Assembly: GCF_039023475.1 (NCBI RefSeq)
Contig: NZ_JBCHVB010000002.1
Span: 248,001 to 312,000 of the forward strand
Source of the DNA: Erwinia sp039023475
GTDB taxonomy: Bacteria; Pseudomonadota; Gammaproteobacteria; Enterobacterales; Enterobacteriaceae
Direction of reading: 5' to 3'
DNA: 64,000 nucleotides
Made by a program: the position numbers and the translations under genes. Positions 54,227-63,692 of this stretch are shown one piece after another. Position 1 is the first letter of the stretch, and each line of letters starts with the position of its first letter. The notes below the pieces were generated by a model. That model was not told the DNA's origin. It saw only the letters and a list, made by a program, of their open reading frames with translations, and did no database searches.

Positions 54227-55543
54227 ATGGCAGATTATCAGGGTAAAAAAGTCGTCATTATCGGGCTGGGCCTTACCGGCCTTTCCTGCGTTGATTTCTT
54301 TTTAGCGCGCGGCGTGACGCCACGCGTGATGGATACCCGTGCCGTGCCGCCCGGCGTCGAGAAGCTGCCGGAAAACGTGATGCGCTGGCTGGGCTCCCTG
54401 AATGATGACTGGCTGCTGGATGCCGATCTGATTGTCGCCAGCCCCGGCATGGCGCTGGCGCATCCTTCGCTGATGGCGGCGGCAGAAGCTGGCGTGGAGA
54501 TCGTCGGTGATATAGAGCTTTTCTGCCGTGAAGCGCAGGCGCCGATTGTGGCGATCACCGGTTCAAACGGAAAAAGTACCGTGACCACGCTGGTAGGCGA
54601 AATGGCGAAAGCCGCAGGCTGGCCGGTGGGCGTAGGCGGCAATATTGGCCTGCCTGCGCTGATGCTGCTTGAGCAGCCCGCGCAGCTCTATGTGCTGGAG
54701 CTGTCGAGTTTTCAGCTGGAGACGACCTACAGCCTGCAGGCCGCCGCGGCGACGATCCTGAATCTCAGTGAAGATCATATGGATCGTTACCCGCTGGGCA
54801 TGCAGCAGTACCGGGCGGCCAAACTGCGCGTTTATGAACAGGCATCGGTCTGCGTCGTGAACGCTGATGACGCAATGACCATGCCGGTTCGCGGCGCAGA
54901 TAAGCGCTGCGTCAGCTTTGGCGTGGACGTCGGCGATTATCACCTCAATCATCAGCAGGGCAGCACCTGGCTGCGGGTAAAGGGTGAAAAAGTCCTTAAC
55001 ACCCGCGAGATGATGCTCGTTGGGCAGCATAACTTTACCAACGCGCTGGCGGCGCTGGCGCTGGCCGACGCGGTTGGGCTGCCGCGCGCCTCCAGCCTGA
55101 AGGCGCTGACTTCCTTTACCGGACTGGCGCACCGCTTTCAGCTGGTTCTGGATCATAACGGCGTGCGCTGGATTAATGATTCAAAAGCGACCAACGTCGG
55201 CAGTACGGAAGCGGCATTGAGCGGACTCAAGGTGGAGGGCAAACTCTGGCTCTTGCTGGGTGGTGACGGCAAATCGGCCGACTTCAGCCCGCTCGCTCCT
55301 TATCTGCAAGGCGACAGCGTACGCCCCTACTGTTTTGGCCGTGACGGCGACGCGCTGGCTGCGCTGCGACCCGATATTGCCGTACGTACGGCAACAATGC
55401 GCGAGGCGATGCAGCAGATCGCCAGCCAGGTAAAGCCGGGCGATATGGTTCTGCTTTCGCCCGCCTGCGCCAGCCTGGATCAGTTTAAAAACTTTGAGCA
55501 GCGTGGCGAAATCTTCACGCAGCTGGCTAAGGAGCTGGGCTGA
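54227..55543 (+). CDS. murD: UDP-MurNAc-L-alanine:D-glutamate ligase
   Basis: Mur ligase adding D-glutamate. 438 residues as in E. coli, Rossmann start KKVVIIGLGLTGLSCVDFFL, ATP loop AITGSNGKSTVTTLVG, and NDSKATNVGSTEAALSGL. Stop and ftsW start share one base (TGATG). Confidence 0.98.
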   Translation: MADYQGKKVVIIGLGLTGLSCVDFFLARGVTPRVMDTRAVPPGVEKLPENVMRWLGSLNDDWLLDADLIVASPGMALAHPSLMAAAEAGVEIVGDIELFCREAQAPIVAITGSNGKSTVTTLVGEMAKAAGWPVGVGGNIGLPALMLLEQPAQLYVLELSSFQLETTYSLQAAAATILNLSEDHMDRYPLGMQQYRAAKLRVYEQASVCVVNADDAMTMPVRGADKRCVSFGVDVGDYHLNHQQGSTWLRVKGEKVLNTREMMLVGQHNFTNALAALALADAVGLPRASSLKALTSFTGLAHRFQLVLDHNGVRWINDSKATNVGSTEAALSGLKVEGKLWLLLGGDGKSADFSPLAPYLQGDSVRPYCFGRDGDALAALRPDIAVRTATMREAMQQIASQVKPGDMVLLSPACASLDQFKNFEQRGEIFTQLAKELG

Positions 55544-56757
55544 TGAGAATGATTGGCGCTGCTCTGGCCGGTGGGATCACGAATCGTCTGAAAGAGTGGG
55601 TGATGGGCCCACGCGAGAGCGACGAGAGTGCCACGATTCTCTATGATCGCACGCTGCTCTGGCTCACGCTTGGCCTGGCGATGATCGGCTTTGTGATGGT
55701 GACTTCGGCGTCAATGCCGGTGGGGCAGCGTCTCTCGGAAGACCCGTTCTACTTCGCCAAGCGTGATGCGCTTTACCTGATACTGGCATTTTGTATGTCG
55801 CTGGTAACGCTGCGCATTCCGATGGCGTTCTGGCAGCGCTACAGCAATATCATGCTGCTGGTCACGGTATTCATGCTGCTGATTGTGCTGGTGGTCGGCA
55901 GCTCCGTTAACGGTGCATCGCGCTGGATTGCGCTTGGGCCGCTGCGTATTCAGCCAGCCGAACTGTCGAAGCTGTCGCTGTTCTGTTACCTCGCCAGCTA
56001 CCTGGTGCGTAAGGTCGACGAGGTCCGCAATAACTTCTGGGGCTTCTGTAAGCCGATGGGCGTGATGGTGGTGCTGGCGGTACTGCTTCTGGCGCAGCCT
56101 GACCTGGGAACCGTAGTGGTATTGTTCGTGACCACGCTGGCGATGCTGTTCCTTGCCGGGGCCAAGCTCTGGCAATTTCTGGCTATTATCGGCTCCGGAA
56201 TTTTCGCCGTTTGCCTGCTGATTGTTGCTGAGCCATATCGTATGCGCCGTGTGACCTCTTTCTGGAATCCCTGGGAAGATCCATTCGGTAGCGGCTACCA
56301 GCTTACCCAGTCCCTGATGGCCTTTGGCCGCGGGGAATTCTGGGGGCAGGGGCTGGGAAACTCGGTGCAAAAACTGGAATATTTACCGGAAGCGCACACC
56401 GACTTTATCTTCTCCATTATTGGGGAAGAACTGGGTTATATCGGTGTGGTTTTTGCCCTGTTGATGGTATTCTTCGTCGCTTTTCGCGCGATGTCCATCG
56501 GTCGTCGCGCGCTGGAAATGGACCAGCGTTTTGCGGGTTTTCTGGGCTGCTCCATCGGCATCTGGTTCAGCTTTCAGGCGCTGGTCAATGTCGGCGCGGC
56601 GGCGGGCATGCTGCCAACCAAAGGGTTGACGCTGCCGCTGATCAGTTACGGTGGATCGAGTCTGATTATTATGTCTACCGCCATCGTTTTTTTGCTACGT
56701 ATAGATTATGAAACGCGCCTGGCCAGAGCACAGGCGTTTACGAGAGGTAGCCGATGA
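55543..56757 (+). CDS. ftsW: Septal peptidoglycan polymerase FtsW
   Basis: SEDS-family glycosyltransferase that works with FtsI at the septum. 404 residues (E. coli 414; the cytoplasmic N-terminus is shorter), about ten helices. Conserved: GSSVNGASRWIALGPLRIQPAE, LLLAQPDLGTVVVLF (with the catalytic Asp region), NPWEDPFGSGYQLTQSLMAFGRGEFWG and GLTLPLISYGGSSL. It overlaps murG by ATGA. Confidence 0.97.
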   Translation: MRMIGAALAGGITNRLKEWVMGPRESDESATILYDRTLLWLTLGLAMIGFVMVTSASMPVGQRLSEDPFYFAKRDALYLILAFCMSLVTLRIPMAFWQRYSNIMLLVTVFMLLIVLVVGSSVNGASRWIALGPLRIQPAELSKLSLFCYLASYLVRKVDEVRNNFWGFCKPMGVMVVLAVLLLAQPDLGTVVVLFVTTLAMLFLAGAKLWQFLAIIGSGIFAVCLLIVAEPYRMRRVTSFWNPWEDPFGSGYQLTQSLMAFGRGEFWGQGLGNSVQKLEYLPEAHTDFIFSIIGEELGYIGVVFALLMVFFVAFRAMSIGRRALEMDQRFAGFLGCSIGIWFSFQALVNVGAAAGMLPTKGLTLPLISYGGSSLIIMSTAIVFLLRIDYETRLARAQAFTRGSR

Positions 56758-57812
56758 AAGGGAAACGCCTGATGGTCATGGCGGGTGGAACAGGCGGGCA
56801 CGTTTTCCCTGGTCTGGCCGTGGCTCACTATCTGATGGCGCAGGGCTGGCAGGTTCGCTGGCTGGGCACGGCTGACCGCATGGAGGCCGATCTGGTGCCG
56901 AAACACGGCATTGATATCGACTTTATCCACATCAGCGGCCTGCGTGGCAAAGGGCTGAAGGCCCAGCTTGCGGCGCCGCTGCGTATCTTCAAGGCGGTAC
57001 GCCAGGCGCGGGCCATCATGAAGGCCTGGCAGCCAGACGTAGTGCTCGGTATGGGCGGTTACGTTTCCGGCCCAGGCGGGCTGGCCGCCTGGAGCTGTGG
57101 TATCCCGGTGGTGCTGCACGAGCAGAACGGCATTGCCGGACTGACCAACAAATGGCTGGCGAAAATCGCCAAAAAGGTGATGCAGGCATTTCCTGGCGCT
57201 TTTCCTGATGCGGATGTGGTCGGTAATCCGGTACGCACCGACGTACTGGCGCTTCCCCTACCGGAAGCGCGGCTGGCAAACCGGCTGGGTCCGGTACGCG
57301 TGCTGGTTATCGGCGGCAGTCAGGGCGCCCGCGTTCTCAATCAGACGATCCCTCAGGTCGCGGCAATACTGGGTGAGTCCATCACCCTGTGGCACCAGGT
57401 CGGTAAAGGATCGCTGGAAAGCGTGAAGGAAGCCTATCAGCAGGTTAACCAGACGCAGCATAACGTCACTGAGTTCATCGACGATATGGCTGCCGCCTAC
57501 GCATGGGCCGATGTGGTGGTCTGTCGTTCCGGCGCGCTGACGGTCAGCGAAGTGGCTGCGGCCGGATTACCGGCGATATTTGTGCCTTTTCAGCATAAAG
57601 ACCGCCAGCAGTACTGGAATGCGCTGCCGCTTGAACAGGCGGGTGCGGCAAAAATTTATGAGCAGCCGCAGTTTACTGCGGCGGCGGTGGCAGAGACGCT
57701 GGCCGGTTGGGATCGCCCGACTTTACTGCAGATGGCAGTAAAAGCACGCGGCGTTGCGATCCCGGATGCGACCGAACGCGTTGCGGCTGAAGTCAGCGCC
57801 GTGGCGTTATAA
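56754..57812 (+). CDS. murG: Lipid II synthase MurG
   Basis: Peripheral inner-membrane GlcNAc transferase converting lipid I to lipid II. 352 residues (E. coli 355). Two GT-B domains: MAGGTGGHVFPGLAVAHYL at the N-terminus and VIGGSQGARVLNQTIPQV in the middle, with the donor-site region CRSGALTVSEVAAAGLPAIFVP. It is followed by a 70-base gap, the largest between mraZ and ftsQ, holding a GGTGCA-TCAG-TGCACC palindrome. Confidence 0.98.
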   Translation: MKGKRLMVMAGGTGGHVFPGLAVAHYLMAQGWQVRWLGTADRMEADLVPKHGIDIDFIHISGLRGKGLKAQLAAPLRIFKAVRQARAIMKAWQPDVVLGMGGYVSGPGGLAAWSCGIPVVLHEQNGIAGLTNKWLAKIAKKVMQAFPGAFPDADVVGNPVRTDVLALPLPEARLANRLGPVRVLVIGGSQGARVLNQTIPQVAAILGESITLWHQVGKGSLESVKEAYQQVNQTQHNVTEFIDDMAAAYAWADVVVCRSGALTVSEVAAAGLPAIFVPFQHKDRQQYWNALPLEQAGAAKIYEQPQFTAAAVAETLAGWDRPTLLQMAVKARGVAIPDATERVAAEVSAVAL

Positions 57813-57882
57813 AAGAGAATTTGCAGGGCTGAAGGTTCGGCCCTTAACAAAAGGTGCATCAGTGCACCGACAGGCAGAAAAG

Positions 57883-59358
57883 ATGAATACACAACAACTG
57901 GCAAAACTGCGTACTATCGTGCCCGAGATGCGTCGCGTCCGGCACATTCACTTTGTTGGCATCGGCGGTGCTGGCATGGGCGGTATTGCCGAAGTGTTGG
58001 CCAATGAAGGTTATGAAATCAGCGGTTCGGACCTGGCACCAAACGCGGTGACCCAACATCTGAGCAAGCTGGGGGCGACCCTCTATTTCAACCATCGCCC
58101 TGAGAACGTCAGCGATGCGAGCGTGGTTGTAGTTTCTACCGCCGTTTCGCAGGATAACCCGGAAATTATTGCCGCCCGTGAGGCGCGTATTCCGGTGATC
58201 CGCCGTGCTGAAATGCTGGCCGAGCTGATGCGTTTCCGCCACGGGATCGCCGTTGCGGGTACCCACGGCAAGACCACCACGACAGCGATGTTATCAAGTA
58301 TTTATGCGGAAGGCGGACTCGATCCGACCTTCGTTAACGGAGGCCTGGTGAAGGCCGCCGGCACGCACGCCCGTCTGGGCAGCAGCCGCTATCTGATTGC
58401 CGAGGCGGATGAGAGCGACGCCTCGTTCCTGCATCTTCAGCCGATGGTGGCGATCGTCACCAATATTGAAGCCGACCACATGGATACCTATCAGGGCGAC
58501 TTCGAAAATCTGAAGCAGACGTTTATCAACTTTCTGCACAATCTGCCCTTTTATGGCCGCGCCGTGCTGTGCGTGGACGATGCCGTCATCCGCGATCTCA
58601 TTCCCCGTGTCGGCCGCCAAATCACCACCTATGGCTTCAGCGAAGACGCCGACGTGCGTATCGCCAGCTATGAGCAGCATGGCGCGCAGGGTCACTTCAC
58701 GCTGGCCCGCCTCGATAAACCGCTTATGCACGTGACGCTGAACGCGCCAGGCCGCCATAACGCGCTTAACGCGGCGGCAGCGGTGGCGGTGGCGACGGAA
58801 GAGGGCATTGAGGATGATGAAATCCTCAGCGCGCTGGAGAGCTTCCAGGGGACGGGCCGCCGGTTTGATTTCCTCGGTGAATATCCGCTGGCTGAGGTGA
58901 ATGGCCAGGCAGGCACGGCGATGCTGGTGGATGACTACGGTCACCATCCCACCGAAGTGGATGCCACGATCAAAGCGGCGCGCGCAGGCTGGCCGGAAAA
59001 GCAGCTGGTTATGATTTTCCAGCCGCACCGCTACACGCGAACCCGTGATTTATATGACGATTTCGCGAATGTGCTGTCTCAGGTAGATGTGTTGCTGATG
59101 CTGGAGGTCTACTCCGCGGGCGAAACGCCCATTCCGGGTGCAGACAGCCGCTCGCTCTGCCGCACCATTCGCAGCCGGGGCAAGGTGGATCCCATTCTGG
59201 TCTCCGATCATGATGCCGTGCTGGAAATGCTGGCGCCCAAGCTCAGCGGTAACGATTTGATTCTGGTGCAGGGCGCCGGAAATGTAGGGCGCATTGCACG
59301 TACACTGGCTGACAATAAGCTACAACCGCAGAAAAACGAGGGGGAACATCATGGCTGA
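57883..59358 (+). CDS. murC: UDP-N-acetylmuramate:L-alanine ligase
   Basis: First Mur ligase, adding L-alanine to UDP-MurNAc. 491 residues from the ATG at 57883 (MNTQQLAKLRTIVPEMRRVR), exactly the E. coli length; the open frame extends upstream into murG. Motifs HFVGIGGAGMGGIAEVL, ATP loop VAGTHGKTTTTAML and VDDYGHHPTEV. It overlaps ddlB by 8 bases. Confidence 0.98.
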   Translation: MNTQQLAKLRTIVPEMRRVRHIHFVGIGGAGMGGIAEVLANEGYEISGSDLAPNAVTQHLSKLGATLYFNHRPENVSDASVVVVSTAVSQDNPEIIAAREARIPVIRRAEMLAELMRFRHGIAVAGTHGKTTTTAMLSSIYAEGGLDPTFVNGGLVKAAGTHARLGSSRYLIAEADESDASFLHLQPMVAIVTNIEADHMDTYQGDFENLKQTFINFLHNLPFYGRAVLCVDDAVIRDLIPRVGRQITTYGFSEDADVRIASYEQHGAQGHFTLARLDKPLMHVTLNAPGRHNALNAAAAVAVATEEGIEDDEILSALESFQGTGRRFDFLGEYPLAEVNGQAGTAMLVDDYGHHPTEVDATIKAARAGWPEKQLVMIFQPHRYTRTRDLYDDFANVLSQVDVLLMLEVYSAGETPIPGADSRSLCRTIRSRGKVDPILVSDHDAVLEMLAPKLSGNDLILVQGAGNVGRIARTLADNKLQPQKNEGEHHG

Positions 59359-60271
59359 GAAAGTAGCGGTATTGCTGGGTGGCACCTCTGCGGAGCGCGA
59401 AGTGTCACTGATGTCAGGCAACGCGGTGCTGGCCGGGCTGAAAGAAGCGGGCATTGACGCGCATGCGGTGGACATCCGTGATTTTCCGGTGATGCGGTTA
59501 AAAGATGAGGGCTTCGATAAGGCCTTTATCGCGCTGCACGGGCGCGGTGGTGAAGACGGTACGTTGCAGGGCGTACTTGAGTTTCTCTCGATCCCCTATA
59601 CCGGCAGCGGCGTGATGGCCTCGGCCATCACCATGGATAAGCTGCGCACCAAGCAACTCTGGCAGGGCTGTGGTCTGCCGATTGCCCCGTATGTGGCGAT
59701 CACCCGTAAGGAAATGGATGCCGGATTGAGCAAAGAGATGCGCGCGCGCATCACGGCCCTCGGTCTGCCTCTGTTTGTTAAGCCAAGCTCCGAAGGCTCC
59801 AGCGTAGGCATCAGCCGCGTTAATGAAGCTGACGCGCTTCAGGCTGCGCTGGATGAGGCTTTCCGTCACGATGACGATGTGCTGGTTGAAGCTTTTCTGA
59901 GCGGTCCCGAATACACCGTTGCGGTGATCGGGGAAGATATTTTGCCTTCCATACGAATTAAAGTGATTTCTGAGTTCTATGACTATGAAGCAAAATACTT
60001 TTCTGACGATACTGAGTACTTCTGTCCGAGCGGCCTGAACGCCGATCGTGAAGCTGAACTGAGCGATCTTGTGATAAAAGCCTGGCGTGCGCTGGGCTGT
60101 AGCGGCTGGGGCCGCGTGGACGTAATGATGGGCGGCGACGGCCAGTTTTATCTGCTGGAGGTTAACACCTCGCCTGGCATGACCGGCCACAGCCTGGTGC
60201 CGATGGCGGCGAAACAGGCCGGGATGAACTTCTCGCAGCTGGTGGCGCGCATTCTGGAGCTGGCCGACTGA
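59351..60271 (+). CDS. ddlB: D-alanine:D-alanine ligase B
   Basis: ATP-grasp enzyme making D-Ala-D-Ala for MurF. 306 residues from the ATG at 59351 (MAEKVAVLLGGTSAEREVSL). Conserved IALHGRGGEDGTLQGVLE, KPSSEGSSVGISRV and EVNTSPGMTGHSLVPMAAKQAG. One base separates it from ftsQ. Confidence 0.98.
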   Translation: MAEKVAVLLGGTSAEREVSLMSGNAVLAGLKEAGIDAHAVDIRDFPVMRLKDEGFDKAFIALHGRGGEDGTLQGVLEFLSIPYTGSGVMASAITMDKLRTKQLWQGCGLPIAPYVAITRKEMDAGLSKEMRARITALGLPLFVKPSSEGSSVGISRVNEADALQAALDEAFRHDDDVLVEAFLSGPEYTVAVIGEDILPSIRIKVISEFYDYEAKYFSDDTEYFCPSGLNADREAELSDLVIKAWRALGCSGWGRVDVMMGGDGQFYLLEVNTSPGMTGHSLVPMAAKQAGMNFSQLVARILELAD

Positions 60272-60272
60272 T

Positions 60273-61112
60273 ATGTCTCAGGCTGCTCTGAATGTTCGTA
60301 ACCGTGAAGCGCAGGAAAAAGCGCGCTCCGGGCGGAGTAACGGTACGCGGCTGGCAGGTATCCTCTTTTTGATGATGGTACTGGGTGTAATGCTGGCCGG
60401 CGGTTTTGTAGTGGTGAAGTGGATGAATGATGCTTCACGGCTGCCGCTGTCGAAGCTGGTGGTCACCGGCAAGACCCACTACACCACCAATGACGATATT
60501 CGTCAGGCAATACTTTCCCTGGGCGAGCCAGGCACCTTTATGTCCCAGGATGTGGATGTCATTCAGCAGCAGATCGAACGCCTGCCCTGGATTCAGCAGG
60601 TCAGCGTCCGTAAGCAGTGGCCGGATGAACTGAAGATACACCTGGTAGAGTATGTGCCGGTAGCGCGCTGGAACGATCTGCACATGGTGGATGCCGAAGG
60701 GAAATCCTTCAGCGTGCCGGCCAGCCACCTGGGTAAGGAAACGCTGCCGATGCTCTACGGCCCGGAAGGCAGCGAGAAAGAGGTACTGACCGGTTATCAC
60801 CAGATGAACAGCGTGCTGGCGGCAGGTAAATTTAAGCTGAAGGCCGCCTCAATGACAGCGCGGCGGTCATGGCAGCTGGTTTTAGAAGATGATATCCGGC
60901 TGGAGCTGGGACGCAGCGAGGATATGAAGCGGCTGAAACGCTTCATACAGCTCTATCCCTCCCTGAGCCAGCAGGCGCAGACGGACAATAAGCGTATCAG
61001 CTATGTGGACCTGCGGTATGACTCTGGCGCGGCAGTAGGATGGGCACCGGCCCTTATTGAGAACACTGACAGTAATCAGCAACAGCATCAGGCACAGGTT
61101 GGACAACAATGA
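60273..61112 (+). CDS. ftsQ: Cell division protein FtsQ
   Basis: Bitopic divisome scaffold of 279 residues (E. coli 276). Cytoplasmic tail, one helix (about residues 28-48, GILFLMMVLGVMLAGGFVVV), then the POTRA domain (LSKLVVTGKTHYTTNDDIRQAI) and the beta domain ending KRISYVDLRYDSGAAVGW, which binds FtsB/FtsL. It overlaps ftsA by ATGA. Confidence 0.97.
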   Translation: MSQAALNVRNREAQEKARSGRSNGTRLAGILFLMMVLGVMLAGGFVVVKWMNDASRLPLSKLVVTGKTHYTTNDDIRQAILSLGEPGTFMSQDVDVIQQQIERLPWIQQVSVRKQWPDELKIHLVEYVPVARWNDLHMVDAEGKSFSVPASHLGKETLPMLYGPEGSEKEVLTGYHQMNSVLAAGKFKLKAASMTARRSWQLVLEDDIRLELGRSEDMKRLKRFIQLYPSLSQQAQTDNKRISYVDLRYDSGAAVGWAPALIENTDSNQQQHQAQVGQQ

Positions 61113-62365
61113 TCAAGGCGACGGACAGAAAACTGGTAGTTGGACTCGAAATCGGCACCGCGAAGGTCGCCGCTTTGGTAGGTGAAATTCTGCCCGATGG
61201 CATGGTCAATATCATCGGCGTGGGCAGCTGTCCTTCCCGGGGTATGGATAAAGGCGGCGTTAACGATCTGGAATCCGTTGTGAAGTGCGTGCAGCGTGCG
61301 ATCGACCAGGCCGAACTGATGGCGGACTGCCAGATTTCTTCGGTCTACCTTGCTTTATCGGGAAAACACATCAGTTGTCAGAACGAAATAGGGATGGTTC
61401 CTATTTCAGAAGAGGAAGTGACGCAGGAAGATGTGGAAAATGTGGTACATACCGCCAAATCGGTCCGTGTTCGTGACGAGCACCGAATCCTCCATGTTAT
61501 TCCGCAAGAGTATGCGATCGACTATCAGGAAGGGATCAAGAACCCGGTCGGCTTGTCCGGCGTGCGCATGCAGGCAAAGGTACATCTGATTACCTGCCAC
61601 AACGATATGGCGAAAAACATCGTTAAAGCGGTTGAACGTTGCGGCCTGAAAGTGGACCAACTTATTTTCGCCGGTCTGGCCTCAAGCTTTGCGGTACTGA
61701 CCGAAGATGAGCGTGAACTGGGCGTCTGTGTGGTCGACGTTGGCGGCGGCACCATGGATATCGCGGTCTACACCGGCGGCGCGCTGCGCCATACCAAGGT
61801 TATCCCTTACGCGGGTAACGTGGTCACCAGCGATATCGCTTATGCTTTTGGCACCCCGCCGACCGATGCGGAAGCGATTAAAGTTCGCCACGGTTGTGCG
61901 CTGGGTTCTATCGTTGGAAAAGATGAGAACGTCGAGGTGCCCAGCGTGGGTGGACGTCCGCCGCGGAGTTTGCAGCGGCAGACGCTGGCAGAGGTGATCG
62001 AGCCTCGTTACACCGAGCTGCTGAATCTGGTCAATGACGAGATCCTTCAGCTTCAGGAGCAGCTGCGCCAGCAGGGCGTGAAGCATCACCTGGCGGCCGG
62101 CATCGTTCTGACCGGCGGCGCGGCCCAAATCGAAGGGCTGGCGGCATGTGCCCAACGGGTGTTCCATACGCAGGTGCGTATCGGACAGCCCCTGAATATT
62201 ACCGGATTAACGGATTACGCGCAGGAGCCTTACTACTCAACGGCGGTAGGCTTACTGCACTACGGAAAAGAGTCTCACCTCAGCGGTGAGGCGGACGTCG
62301 AAAAAAGAGCCTCGGTGGGCAACTGGTTCAAACGAATCAACAGCTGGCTGAGAAAAGAGTTTTAA
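61109..62365 (+). CDS. ftsA: Cell division protein FtsA
   Basis: Actin-like membrane tether of FtsZ, 418 residues (E. coli 420). ATP-binding signatures are VVGLEIGTAKVAALVGEI, VVDVGGGTMDIAVYTGGAL and GIVLTGGAAQIEGL. The C-terminal amphipathic helix NWFKRINSWLRKEF is the membrane-targeting sequence. Confidence 0.98.
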   Translation: MIKATDRKLVVGLEIGTAKVAALVGEILPDGMVNIIGVGSCPSRGMDKGGVNDLESVVKCVQRAIDQAELMADCQISSVYLALSGKHISCQNEIGMVPISEEEVTQEDVENVVHTAKSVRVRDEHRILHVIPQEYAIDYQEGIKNPVGLSGVRMQAKVHLITCHNDMAKNIVKAVERCGLKVDQLIFAGLASSFAVLTEDERELGVCVVDVGGGTMDIAVYTGGALRHTKVIPYAGNVVTSDIAYAFGTPPTDAEAIKVRHGCALGSIVGKDENVEVPSVGGRPPRSLQRQTLAEVIEPRYTELLNLVNDEILQLQEQLRQQGVKHHLAAGIVLTGGAAQIEGLAACAQRVFHTQVRIGQPLNITGLTDYAQEPYYSTAVGLLHYGKESHLSGEADVEKRASVGNWFKRINSWLRKEF

Positions 62366-62376
62366 TTTAGAGAAAA

Positions 62377-62458
62377 GGAGATCATGCTAGACTTTTTTAT
62401 GATCTCCAGGCGACAGGCACATAACGGAGAGAAATTATGTTTGAACCTATGGAATTAA
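62377..62458 (+). other. Hairpin and 24-codon upstream ORF at the ftsZ start
   Basis: GGAGATCAT (62377-62385) pairs perfectly with ATGATCTCC (62399-62407) around a loop with six T residues. AAAGGAG here is a good ribosome site for an ATG at 62384, opening a 24-codon frame (MLDFFMISRRQAHNGEKLCL, then NLWN) that stops at 62458 and so overlaps the ftsZ start (62437) in another frame. Sequence and pairing are seen; any translational role is a guess. Confidence 0.4.
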
Positions 62459-63591
62459 CCAATGACGCGGTGATTAAAGTCATCGGCGTCGGCGGCGGCG
62501 GCGGTAACGCCGTAGAGCATATGGTGCGTGAACGTATCGAAGGCGTTGAATTCTTCGCCGTTAATACCGATGCACAGGCGCTGCGTAAGACAGCAGTCGG
62601 TCAGACTATCCAGATCGGTAACGGTATCACCAAAGGTCTGGGCGCCGGCGCTAATCCGGAAGTCGGCCGTAACTCGGCGGAAGAAGATCGTGAAGCCCTG
62701 CGTCAGGCGCTGGAAGGTGCGGATATGGTCTTTATCGCGGCGGGCATGGGTGGCGGTACCGGTACCGGCGCAGCGCCAGTCGTGGCTGAAGTCGCCAAAG
62801 ATTTAGGGATTCTGACGGTTGCTGTGGTGACCAAGCCTTTCAATTTTGAAGGCAAAAAGCGCATGGCATTTGCCGAGCAGGGTATCGCTGAGCTTTCCAA
62901 GCATGTCGATTCTCTGATCACCATTCCGAACGACAAGCTGCTGAAAGTGCTGGGTCGCGGTATCTCCCTGCTGGACGCCTTTGGCGCAGCTAACGACGTG
63001 CTGAAAGGCGCGGTGCAGGGTATTGCTGAACTGATTACCCGTCCAGGCCTGATGAACGTCGACTTTGCTGACGTGCGCACCGTAATGTCCGAAATGGGCT
63101 ACGCGATGATGGGTTCTGGCGTGGCATGTGGCGAAGACCGTGCGGAAGAGGCGGCCGAAATGGCGATTTCCAGCCCGCTGCTGGAAGATATCGATCTCTC
63201 CGGCGCGCGCGGCGTGCTGGTTAACATCACGGCTGGCTTTGACCTGCGTCTGGACGAGTTCGAAACCGTCGGTAACACCATTCGTGCATTTGCTTCCGAC
63301 AATGCGACCGTCGTTATCGGTACATCGCTGGATCCGGAAATGAACGACGAACTGCGCGTCACCGTGGTTGCGACCGGCATCGGTATGGATAAACGTCCTG
63401 AAATCACGCTGGTTACGAATAAGCAGCAGACGCAGCCAGTGATGGATCATCGCTATCAGCAGCACGGCATGGCCCCGCTGCCTCAGGAGCAGAAACCTGC
63501 GGCGAAAGTGGTCAACGATCAGGGCGCGCAAACCAACAAAGAGCCTGACTATCTGGATATTCCGGCCTTCCTGCGTAAGCAGGCGGATTAA
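62437..63591 (+). CDS. ftsZ: Cell division GTPase FtsZ
   Basis: Tubulin-like GTPase that forms the division ring, 384 residues (E. coli 383). GTP-binding start VIGVGGGGGNAVEHMV, tubulin signature GMGGGTGTGAAPVVAEVAKD near residues 105-124, T7 loop NVDFADVRTVM, variable linker rich in Gln, and the conserved C-terminal peptide PDYLDIPAFLRKQAD that binds FtsA and ZipA. Ribosome site GGAGAG before the ATG. Confidence 0.99.
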   Translation: MFEPMELTNDAVIKVIGVGGGGGNAVEHMVRERIEGVEFFAVNTDAQALRKTAVGQTIQIGNGITKGLGAGANPEVGRNSAEEDREALRQALEGADMVFIAAGMGGGTGTGAAPVVAEVAKDLGILTVAVVTKPFNFEGKKRMAFAEQGIAELSKHVDSLITIPNDKLLKVLGRGISLLDAFGAANDVLKGAVQGIAELITRPGLMNVDFADVRTVMSEMGYAMMGSGVACGEDRAEEAAEMAISSPLLEDIDLSGARGVLVNITAGFDLRLDEFETVGNTIRAFASDNATVVIGTSLDPEMNDELRVTVVATGIGMDKRPEITLVTNKQQTQPVMDHRYQQHGMAPLPQEQKPAAKVVNDQGAQTNKEPDYLDIPAFLRKQAD

Positions 63592-63605
63592 GAATTTCCT
63601 GAGAA

Positions 63606-63634
63606 TTGGGATTCTCCGCTCTTTGTGCTAAAAT
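63606..63634 (+). promoter_or_regulatory. Predicted lpxC promoter
   Basis: TTGGGA (63606-63611), 17 bases, TAAAAT (63629-63634), in the 101-base gap between ftsZ and lpxC. The -35 lies in the palindrome GAGAAT-TGGG-ATTCTC (63601-63616), which could also act as a 3' hairpin of ftsZ mRNA. Confidence 0.55.
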
Positions 63635-63692
63635 CTTCGCCCGCTGGTAAGTTATACTGGCGGTCGGATGAGTAATTTTGCGAGATAATGCG

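Noticed and set aside
57853..57868. GGTGCA-TCAG-TGCACC palindrome between murG and murC as a terminator.
   Set aside because: No T tract follows and murC, an essential co-directional gene, begins 15 bases later; more likely incidental or an mRNA processing site.
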